64,000 bases of DNA from Segetibacter aerophilus (GTDB lineage: Bacteria > Bacteroidota > Bacteroidia > Chitinophagales > Chitinophagaceae), in contig NZ_BJYT01000008.1 of NCBI RefSeq assembly GCF_007991655.1, positions 62,001 to 126,000 on the forward strand. Direction: 5' to 3'. How positions within the stretch are numbered: the stretch's first letter is position 1; every line of letters starts with the position of its first letter. The notes beneath the pieces were generated by a model. That model did no database searches. It was not told where the DNA came from and saw nothing but the letters and a program-made list of their open reading frames with translations. The position numbers and the translations under genes were made by a program. Shown here piece by piece: positions 25,268 through 32,439 of the stretch.

Positions 25268-25624
25268 TTAACAGTCACTTTTAATTGTCTTAAGAATTGA
25301 GCCAAGTATTCTTAAAATTTCTTCACAATCAAGAATTAAAGAGTCCGCCAATTTTTTTTCAAGTGAATTGCTATCTCGCAGTAATCGCAGCCAATACTTT
25401 GTTTCTCTCGCTTCCCTTTAAGAAATATCTAGTCTGGATTTAAAGTCTCTCCGCGAAGATCCTCCCATCGCTTCTTCAATGTTGGCTCCTACTGAAGTGC
25501 CTGAAGATAATACCTGGCCTGAAAGTCTATATTCTTTTTTACTTTCTACCAAGTGCCAGTAGAGTTTTACGATTGGCAAAGCAAAGGCGTAAGACTTTTC
25601 TACTACTATATTATTTTCTTTCAT
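25268..25624 (-). pseudogene. Four-helix-bundle protein (23S rRNA IVS-type), interrupted by an in-frame stop
   Basis: The frame from ATG 25624 has an internal TAA at 25418-25420 (codon 69) and then continues without frameshift to TAA 25268. Read through, it is 118 residues and fits the four-helix-bundle family that includes proteins encoded by intervening sequences of 23S rRNA: helix 1 carries SYAFALPIVKLYWHL, then LSSGTSVGANIEEAMGGSS, and after the stop REARETKYWLRLLRDS, a block typical of the family. The stop sits where family members usually have Tyr, so a one-base change is likely. The gene is enclosed by the inverted AATTAGGAAT blocks and lies between deoC and secA. Its function is unknown. 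A sequencing error or suppression cannot be excluded. Confidence 0.8.
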
Positions 25625-25625
25625 A

Positions 25626-25661
25626 AAAAAAGCATTTATACAATGTAATAAATGCTTTTTT
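25626..25661 (-). terminator. Terminator downstream of secA
   Basis: AAAAAAGCATTTAT and ATAAATGCTTTTTT pair and the hairpin ends in T on both strands. On the minus strand it falls 64 bp after the secA stop and just before the ATG of the four-helix-bundle gene, so secA read-through is blocked there. Confidence 0.75.
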
Positions 25662-25680
25662 ATTAGTCAGCTTTTTAAAT

Positions 25681-25720
25681 TTCAATTCCTAATTCTCCAA
25701 TTCCTAATTCCTAATTTATA
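25681..25720 (-). repeat. Right repeat block of the four-helix-bundle element
   Basis: Three copies of ATTCCTAATT (25685-25694, 25700-25709, 25707-25716), the reverse complement of the left block unit. It begins 5 bp from the secA stop. Confidence 0.75.
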
Positions 25721-25724
25721 GCAA

Positions 25725-28700
25725 CTACAAATCCTTTCCATGGCAGTTCTTAAACTTCTTGCCGCTTCCACAAGGGCAAGGATCATTTCTGCCGACTTTT
25801 GGTCCTACAACAATTGGCTGTTGTTTTACCACCGTAGGAGTAGGATCGAAATAATCGTTTTCGTTCGCAGCATAGTCCTGGCCGGCAACATCTATCTCAT
25901 CTTTGTTGACGCTCATTTTGCTCATATCGGTCTTTTGCTGCCTTCCTTCATGGATCACTCTTTCCGGTTCGTTTTGCTCCACAGGTATACCTGCATGACA
26001 TAAGAAGGAAACAATATCGCGGTTGACCTGCTCATCCAGTTTTTTAAACAATCCGAAAGCTTCCATTTTGTAGATGACTAAAGGATCTTTTTGCTCGTAA
26101 GACGCAGTTTGCACACTTTGCTTCAGGTCATCCATTGCACGCAAATGCTCTTTCCATGCGTCGTCTATAAGGTTTAGGGCTACGTTACGCTCAACCGCTT
26201 GCGTTAATTCAACACCTTTGGTTTCAAGCGTTTTATCAAGATTTGCCAATACCTGTATTCCGCGACGACCGTCGGTAAAAGGAACTACCACGTTTTCAAT
26301 ATGTTTTCCTTGTTGCTGACGAATGTTCTCGAAAACAGGTAAAGCATTCTGCGCTATTTCGAGTTTTTTATGGTGGTAGTTATTGATCGCCTCTTGGTAC
26401 AGCCTTTCAGCCAGCTGTTTTTCGTTCGCTTTTGTAAGTTCATCCTCAGTAATAGAGGTGTCAATACCAAAGTTTACAATTACAGACATTTTAAATCCTT
26501 CAAAATCTGATTGCTCCCTAAAGCCTGCTATCAATCCTTCAGCAACCGAATAAAAACCATTGTCAAGATCTAAAGCAAGCCTTTCTCCAAACAAGGCGTG
26601 ACTACGTTTCGTATAAATCACGGTACGCTGCTTGTTCATTACGTCATCATACTCAAGCAAACGCTTACGGATACCAAAGTTGTTTTCCTCTACTTTCCGT
26701 TGAGCTCTTTCAATGCTCTTGGTTATCATACTATGTTGGATAACTTCACCTTCTTTATATCCTGCAAAGTCCATCACCTTAGCAATACGCTCGCTACCAA
26801 ACATCCGCATCAAATCATCTTCAAGAGACACGAAGAACATAGAAGATCCCGGATCCCCCTGACGACCCGCACGACCTCTTAGCTGTCTGTCCACACGGCG
26901 GCTCTCGTGTCGCTCAGTACCTAAGATTGCTAGTCCACCGGCTTCTTTCACGCCGGGGCCAAGCTTAATATCGGTACCACGTCCAGCCATGTTGGTTGCA
27001 ATAGTTACATTACCGGGAAGACCTGCTTCAGCAACTACCTGCGCTTCTCTCGCATGTTGCTTTGCGTTCAAAACGTTGTGTGGAATTTGCTTTTGCTTCA
27101 ACATACGACTAAGTAATTCACTCACCTCCACACTTGTTGTACCTACCAGCGAAGGCCGGCCTAAGTTCCGCTGCTTTTCAATTTCCTCAATAACCGCCTT
27201 GTATTTTTCGCGCTTTGTTTTAAAGACCAAATCCTGTTCATCTTTACGAATTGCAGGAATATTAGTTGGAATGGTAACTACGTCCAATTTGTAAATGCTC
27301 CAGAATTCTGCTGCTTCCGTTTCGGCAGTACCAGTCATGCCTGCCAGCTTGTGGTACATACGGAAATAGTTCTGAAGGGTAACTGTAGCATAGGTTTGAG
27401 TAGCGGCTTCGATCTTCACATTTTCTTTTGCTTCAATAGCCTGGTGCAAACCGTCACTGTAACGGCGACCCTCCATAATACGACCGGTCTGCTCATCTAC
27501 AATTTTTACAGCACCTTCGATCACCACATATTCTACGTCATTTTCAAAAAGCGTATAAGCTTTTAATAGTTGTTGTACTGTATGAATACGATCGGCCTTA
27601 AGGGAATAGTCGTTTAGGATTGCTTCTTTTTGATGCAATTTTTCCTCCGGAGATAAATTTTGATCAATGTCAATTGCATTAAGCTGAACACTTATATCGG
27701 GAAGGATGAAGAAGTTGGGGTCTTCACCGCTTTTGGTAATCATCTGAATACCCTTATCCGTTAAGTCAACCTGGTTATTTTTTTCATCTATGTGGAAGAA
27801 TAACTCTTCATCCACTTTGGGCATTTCGCGCTGCTGATCTGCCAGGTAATAGTTTTCTGTTTTTTGAAGTTTAGTACGAACTCCCGGTTCGCTTAAAAAT
27901 TTGATCAAAGCGCCACTTTTTGGCAAACCACGAAATGCCCGCATTAAAGCAAGTCCGCCATCTTTAGGATCGTCGTTGCCTTCAGTGAATTTTTTCTTTG
28001 CCTCATTTAAAAACTGGTTTGTAACTCTTTTTTGAGCTTCTACTAATTGTTGTACTCTTGGCTTCAAAATGTGGTATTCCTGTTCGTCCCCACGAGGTAC
28101 CGGTCCGCTGATAATTAAAGGTGTTCTGGCATCGTCAATCAATACACTATCCACCTCATCCACCATTGCATAGTGATGCCGGCGCTGCACCATTTCATCC
28201 GGTGTATGCACCATGTTGTCTCTCAAATAGTCGAAACCAAATTCGTTGTTGGTGCCATAAGTAATATCAGCATGGTAAGCGTTCCTGCGTTCCTGCGTAT
28301 TAGGTTGATGTTTGTCTATACAATCTACACGTAGTCCTAAAAATTCAAAGATGGGCCCGTTCCATTCAGAGTCACGTTTAGCGAGGTAATCATTTACAGT
28401 AACAATGTGCACGCCTTCACCGGCAAGGGCATTGAGGTAAGCAGGCAAGGTAGAAACCAACGTTTTACCCTCACCCGTTGCCATTTCGGCAATTTTTCCT
28501 TCATGCAAAACAGATCCACCTATCAACTGCACATCGTAGTGAATCATATTCCATGTTACAGGTATTCCTGCAGCAAGCCATGTGCTGTTAAAGGTTACTG
28601 TGTCGCCCTCAATCTTTATATGTTGTCTCGAAACACTTAATGCACGATCGTGCTCTGTAGCGGTAGCTTGCAATTCAGGATTTTGCGTGAAACGTCGAGC

Positions 28701-29057
28701 CGTTTCTTTTACTACAGCAAAAGCCTCTGGTTGTATTTCTTTCAAGGCTTCCTCTATCTTCTCGTTGCGTTGCTTCTTCAACTTATCAATTACCTGGAAA
28801 ATGGTATCACGACCAGCAATATCATCTGTCGACAACGCTTCAGCATCATTTGAAAGTTTTTCAATTTCGTTATCTATTTCACTTAAATGATTTTTTATCC
28901 TTTGCTTAAATTCTACTGTTTTAGAACGGAGCTCATCATTGGATAACGACTGGTATTGCTGGTAATATTGGTTTGTCTTTTCTACAATGGGCAGCAACAG
29001 TTTCACATCTTTCTGTGATTTGCTTCCTCCAAATAATTTTGATATAAAACCTAACAT
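25725..29057 (-). CDS. secA: Preprotein translocase ATPase SecA
   Basis: It drives Sec-dependent export at the cytoplasmic face of the membrane. The product, 1110 residues, has Walker A EMATGEGKTLVS (about 191-202), the DEVDSVLIDDARTPL block, NMAGRGTDIKLGPGV, QLRGRAGRQGDPGSS and the C-terminal zinc-binding RNDPCPCGSGKKFKNCHG. It is longer than E. coli SecA (901), as is common in Bacteroidota because of insertions; one such insertion lies around residues 330-400, between the DEVD block and the next helicase motif. It is transcribed alone from a promoter at about 29154. Confidence 0.97.
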   Translation of the reverse strand: MLGFISKLFGGSKSQKDVKLLLPIVEKTNQYYQQYQSLSNDELRSKTVEFKQRIKNHLSEIDNEIEKLSNDAEALSTDDIAGRDTIFQVIDKLKKQRNEKIEEALKEIQPEAFAVVKETARRFTQNPELQATATEHDRALSVSRQHIKIEGDTVTFNSTWLAAGIPVTWNMIHYDVQLIGGSVLHEGKIAEMATGEGKTLVSTLPAYLNALAGEGVHIVTVNDYLAKRDSEWNGPIFEFLGLRVDCIDKHQPNTQERRNAYHADITYGTNNEFGFDYLRDNMVHTPDEMVQRRHHYAMVDEVDSVLIDDARTPLIISGPVPRGDEQEYHILKPRVQQLVEAQKRVTNQFLNEAKKKFTEGNDDPKDGGLALMRAFRGLPKSGALIKFLSEPGVRTKLQKTENYYLADQQREMPKVDEELFFHIDEKNNQVDLTDKGIQMITKSGEDPNFFILPDISVQLNAIDIDQNLSPEEKLHQKEAILNDYSLKADRIHTVQQLLKAYTLFENDVEYVVIEGAVKIVDEQTGRIMEGRRYSDGLHQAIEAKENVKIEAATQTYATVTLQNYFRMYHKLAGMTGTAETEAAEFWSIYKLDVVTIPTNIPAIRKDEQDLVFKTKREKYKAVIEEIEKQRNLGRPSLVGTTSVEVSELLSRMLKQKQIPHNVLNAKQHAREAQVVAEAGLPGNVTIATNMAGRGTDIKLGPGVKEAGGLAILGTERHESRRVDRQLRGRAGRQGDPGSSMFFVSLEDDLMRMFGSERIAKVMDFAGYKEGEVIQHSMITKSIERAQRKVEENNFGIRKRLLEYDDVMNKQRTVIYTKRSHALFGERLALDLDNGFYSVAEGLIAGFREQSDFEGFKMSVIVNFGIDTSITEDELTKANEKQLAERLYQEAINNYHHKKLEIAQNALPVFENIRQQQGKHIENVVVPFTDGRRGIQVLANLDKTLETKGVELTQAVERNVALNLIDDAWKEHLRAMDDLKQSVQTASYEQKDPLVIYKMEAFGLFKKLDEQVNRDIVSFLCHAGIPVEQNEPERVIHEGRQQKTDMSKMSVNKDEIDVAGQDYAANENDYFDPTPTVVKQQPIVVGPKVGRNDPCPCGSGKKFKNCHGKDL

Positions 29058-29526
29058 AATTTATGCGTTGCGTAAGAGTATAATTCTTTTGAGAATTTGT
29101 TTATTTGTCAAATTTGATGCTAATCAATTCAATTGGTCAATTTGACAGGGTAGCAAAGGTAACAAATGCCGTTGAGACGACCGAAAAGAGGAAAGTCGGG
29201 TAGTGTTAATATTTGGAGTTAGGTAAGAGCGAAATAGCAGACTTTGTGTCGCTGTGAGAATTGTTAAGTTTTGCTTTTTGAGTTTTTTGTTCTAGGTGAA
29301 AGTTACTTGCCAAAAGTTCTTGCAAGTGAGGAACAAGGTTTGAAGGTTTTTATCGATGATTTGTAAAATTTAGATAAGACCGGGTAATGTAATTGCATCC
29401 TCCATTAGGTTAAGTTCAGCAACCAGACCTGTTTTAAAAGTATTTGATCTTCACGAAAATTGCATTTGCATTACTAACTTCGACTTGTTACCTATCAATC
29501 GACTTCCAAATCTTAATCTTGCATAT
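29058..29526 (+). other. Intergenic region between secA and the carboxylesterase
   Basis: No gene is seen. It holds the secA promoter on the minus strand (29154-29185). Around 29101-29145 the runs TTTATTTGTCAAATTTGAT and CAATTGGTCAATTTGAC repeat a TCAAATTTGA-like palindromic unit, possibly an operator. Confidence 0.55.
29154..29185 (-). promoter_or_regulatory. Promoter of secA
   Basis: On the minus strand TTCG (29182-29185) precedes TACCTTTG (29154-29161) by 20 bp; the -7 box is exact and the -33 box has one mismatch. Leader about 90 nt. Confidence 0.6.
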
Positions 29527-31158
29527 ATGAAACAACTTTTCATTTTTTCAACGCTGGTCGTACTGCTGATAACTACAGCTTCGGGCCAAACTACTAATGA
29601 CGTGACAGCTCCACAGGTAAAAACAGCAAATGGCGTGTTAGAGGGAACTTATGAGTCAGGTATCCGATCATTTAAGGGAGTTCCGTTTGGTCAACCTCCC
29701 GTTGGAAACTTGCGGTGGAGAGAACCTCAACCAGTAAAGAACTGGACGGGTGTAAGAAAAGCAGATAAGTTTGGTCCTCGTGCTATGCAGCGTGCTCTCT
29801 TTGGCGATATGGGATTTCGTAGTAATGGCATGAGTGAAGATTGTTTGTATTTGAATGTTTGGACACCTGCTACAACTTCCGCCCAAAAGCTGCCTGTACT
29901 GGTTTATTTTTATGGTGGAGGATTAGTTGCAGGGGATGGGTCGGAGTGGAGATATGATGGCGAGAGTATGGCGAGAAAGGGGATTGTTACAATCACTGTT
30001 AACTATAGACTGACTGTATTTGGCTTCTTTTCACATCCTGAGTTGACGAAGGAATCCCCACATCATGCATCCGGTAATTATGGTTTCTTAGACCAGGCAG
30101 CTGCCCTGCAATGGGTTCAACAAAACATAGCAGCTTTTGGCGGCGATCCAAAACGAGTCACTATTGCAGGAGAGTCTGCAGGGTCGTATTCTGTAAGTGC
30201 TCAAATGGCATCTCCACTTTCTAAAAATTTAATCGCAGGAGCTATAGGAGAAAGCGGCTCTTTGCTCAGTACTACCCCCACGACACCTCGTGCAGATGCC
30301 GAACAAAGCGGGGTACAATTTGCAACGACATTAGGTGCCTCTTCCCTGGCTGCTCTTCGTGCCATTCCGGCGGAAGAATTGTTGCAGTCAACAGCTAAAC
30401 AAGGTACCCCTCGTTTTGGTCCTACGGTAGATGGATACTTTTTCCCTAAAGCTCCTGTGCAGATTTATGCGGCAGGTGAACAAGCACATGTTCCCTTGCT
30501 CGTTGGTTGGAACTCTGAAGAGAGTAATTACAAGGCAATTTTAGGGCAAAACAAGCCGACTGTTCAGAATTATACGGAGGCAGTCCTGAAGCTCTATGGA
30601 AGCCGGGCGGCTGATGCTTTAAAAGCGTACCAGGCATCTTCAGATGATGAAGCAGAGAAAATGGCGACTTTGTTAGCCGGAGATCGCTTTATTGGCTACA
30701 GTACCTGGAAGTGGTCAGACCTGCAAAGCAAGACGGGAGGCAAATCCGTGTATCGTTATTTTTATTTGCGTCCCCGACCAGCTATGCGTGCAGAAATGGG
30801 TAATGCAGTAGCGGGTCTGGCAGGAGGGATCATCAAGAGTGACTCAGTAGTTCCAAAACCGAAGCCCGCAACAGGTGCAGTGCATTCGGCAGAAATAGAA
30901 TATGCAATGGGCAACTTGCCGACAAACAGGGTATATGACTGGCAGCCGGAAGATTTTAAGGTTTCAGAAATTATGCAGGGATATTTTGCAAACTTTATAA
31001 AGACTGGCGATCCAAATGGTCTTGGGTTGCCGGTGTGGCCAGCGGTAAAAAGCAACAATGTACAGGTGATGAATATAGATGTAAACACGAGGGTAGAGCC
31101 GGAATTCCGGAGGGAGAGGTATGTATTTTTAGATACACCAGCTCCAAAAGGAATCTAG
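29527..31158 (+). CDS. Secreted type B carboxylesterase (alpha/beta hydrolase)
   Basis: It is an ester hydrolase of the COesterase family, 543 residues, exported through a signal peptide (MKQLFIFSTLVVLLITTASG). Start is ATG 29527; the TTG at 29485 adds a polar stretch in front of the signal. The substrate entry signature IRSFKGVPFGQPP and SEDCLYLNVWTP are present, the nucleophile S217 lies in AGESAGSYSVS, the acid is likely the Glu in GWNSEESNYK, and the histidine is in TGAVHSAEIEYAMG. Substrate cannot be told. It is a single gene; a hairpin right after its stop ends the transcript. Confidence 0.93.
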   Translation: MKQLFIFSTLVVLLITTASGQTTNDVTAPQVKTANGVLEGTYESGIRSFKGVPFGQPPVGNLRWREPQPVKNWTGVRKADKFGPRAMQRALFGDMGFRSNGMSEDCLYLNVWTPATTSAQKLPVLVYFYGGGLVAGDGSEWRYDGESMARKGIVTITVNYRLTVFGFFSHPELTKESPHHASGNYGFLDQAAALQWVQQNIAAFGGDPKRVTIAGESAGSYSVSAQMASPLSKNLIAGAIGESGSLLSTTPTTPRADAEQSGVQFATTLGASSLAALRAIPAEELLQSTAKQGTPRFGPTVDGYFFPKAPVQIYAAGEQAHVPLLVGWNSEESNYKAILGQNKPTVQNYTEAVLKLYGSRAADALKAYQASSDDEAEKMATLLAGDRFIGYSTWKWSDLQSKTGGKSVYRYFYLRPRPAMRAEMGNAVAGLAGGIIKSDSVVPKPKPATGAVHSAEIEYAMGNLPTNRVYDWQPEDFKVSEIMQGYFANFIKTGDPNGLGLPVWPAVKSNNVQVMNIDVNTRVEPEFRRERYVFLDTPAPKGI

Positions 31159-31199
31159 TTTTTATCGGAAAAATAATTCAGGAGAAAGGCTAACGTAAC

Positions 31200-31224
31200 A
31201 ACGCACTCATTAAGGGTGCGTTTT
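31200..31224 (+). terminator. Terminator of the carboxylesterase gene
   Basis: AACGCAC and GTGCGTT form a stem over a 9-base loop, followed by TTTT. It overlaps the last codons of the convergent gene at 31210 and can serve both. Confidence 0.7.
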
Positions 31225-31722
31225 GTCTTTATCGTTCAGATTGATAACATCTACGTCACCATTTTCATTTACCATGTATACTTTAAAATACAAGTCATTT
31301 GAAGTGAAGTAATCCTGTACCGTTTCAATGATCGCTTTGTACCTGTAAACATTTGGGAGCGCCATTGCGCCGTCGGCATTTTCATCCGAGTAGTATTTCC
31401 CAAAATTGATAAATGAGTTGAACAAAGACTCGTGAAACCAGCTTTTAGCCTGGGACGAGTCGTTTTTATCGAGCACCTTCAATAAACTGTTCCGCTCATT
31501 GGAAGGTTTTAATCCTTTTATGCCAATAATCTCTTTTGTAAAAAACTTCGAAACAGTTACAATTTTTTCGCTTTTACCAGTCAGATTTTTAGGTTTTTCT
31601 TCGTGGATTTTATAACCGTTTTTCTTCAGAAAGGAGATAAGACTGTTACAAATAAATTCTTCTGAATACCATTCTGTGCTTTCTCCCTGCTTAGTGAGAT
31701 TGAGATACTTATCGCTCTCCAT
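31210..31722 (-). CDS. Hypothetical protein (170 aa)
   Basis: No named family is recognised. The protein is soluble and charged. Residues 15-40 form a helix with WYSEEFICNSLISFLKKNGY, followed by beta-like segments (EKIVTVSKFFTKEIIGIKG) and a second half with helices. The order of helix, GY turn, strands and the KEIIGIKG strand resembles the core of PD-(D/E)XK nuclease-like domains, where the corresponding strand has EVKG; here the catalytic acid-lysine pair is not complete, so it would be degenerate or something else. It is a single gene, convergent with the carboxylesterase. Confidence 0.65.
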   Translation of the reverse strand: MESDKYLNLTKQGESTEWYSEEFICNSLISFLKKNGYKIHEEKPKNLTGKSEKIVTVSKFFTKEIIGIKGLKPSNERNSLLKVLDKNDSSQAKSWFHESLFNSFINFGKYYSDENADGAMALPNVYRYKAIIETVQDYFTSNDLYFKVYMVNENGDVDVINLNDKDKTHP

Positions 31723-31875
31723 AGTTACATTCTTCGTTTTGGTTGCTATGAATACACGAATCTAATAGTAATAGCGAATACTATAGAATTGACTTTTCCA
31801 CAAAAAATAGAATAATGATGATAAGTCTTAAAGGGGACTTAAGACCTCTAATTAGAGAGGGAAACGGTATATAAA

Positions 31876-31911
31876 ACAATATCTGCCCGGCGCATACCGG
31901 GCAGATATTGT
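31876..31911 (-). terminator. Terminator of the cold-shock protein gene
   Basis: Perfect 15-bp arms with core CTGCCCGG/CCGGGCAG around a CGCATA loop, then a T-rich tail on the minus strand, 27 bp past the cold-shock stop. Confidence 0.8.
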
Positions 31912-31937
31912 AGCTTGATTAACTTGATTAATATATA

Positions 31938-32135
31938 TTAACCTAGAACCTTCACATTGAAAGCTTCCATTCCTTTCTTGCCTTCCCTGGTTTCAAATTC
32001 TACGCGTTCGCCTTCATTAAGAGTACCGCCTTTGAGTACTGATACGTGGACAAAAAAGTCTTTTCCTTGTTCGTTTTTGATAAATCCAAAACCTTTTGCC
32101 TCGTTAAAAAATTTAACTGTTCCTGTTTCTTTCAT
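31938..32135 (-). CDS. Cold-shock domain protein (CspA family)
   Basis: It is a single-domain RNA/DNA chaperone of 65 residues. The nucleic-acid-binding motifs RNP1 (KGFGFI, about 14-19) and RNP2 (FFVHV, 27-31) are intact, and the start [19 protein letters not shown] is standard. Such proteins melt RNA structure in the cold or on growth shifts. The upstream region (about 300 bp to the next gene) is A/T-rich and could hold a long structured leader, usual for cold-inducible members, but I see no clear cold-box. Confidence 0.95.
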   Translation of the reverse strand: MKETGTVKFFNEAKGFGFIKNEQGKDFFVHVSVLKGGTLNEGERVEFETREGKKGMEAFNVKVLG

Positions 32136-32439
32136 GGTAATTTCAATTAATAAAGTTTAAAGGTATATTTTTTTTGTTACGAAAACACTTTCTTGTAAAA
32201 GGGCCTTTTTAAATTTTAATTCTTCTAATTTTTGGAGCAGCAATAACATAGGCATTTATTATGAAACGTGTAGTTTGTTTAACACAAGAAATTTCGCTTC
32301 GATTTGTAGTCCGCTCACAATTTGAGATAAGTCGCTTTTCCAACGCAATTATAGAGTAGCTTTCTTTCACACGTCAATAAAAAGGGCCACGTATAGAAAT
32401 ACTGTGGCCTCACCTTTAAACACCCAGCTAACCTAGAAT
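32136..32439 (-). other. Upstream region of the cold-shock gene and end of the receptor unit
   Basis: No gene is seen. It carries the receptor terminator at 32379-32409 and the cold-shock promoter/leader. Confidence 0.6.
32379..32409 (-). terminator. Terminator of the outer-membrane receptor gene
   Basis: On the minus strand GGCCAC and GTGGCC pair, extended by a short bulged stem, then CTTTTTATT. It lies about 30 bp after the stop at 32440. Confidence 0.75.
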
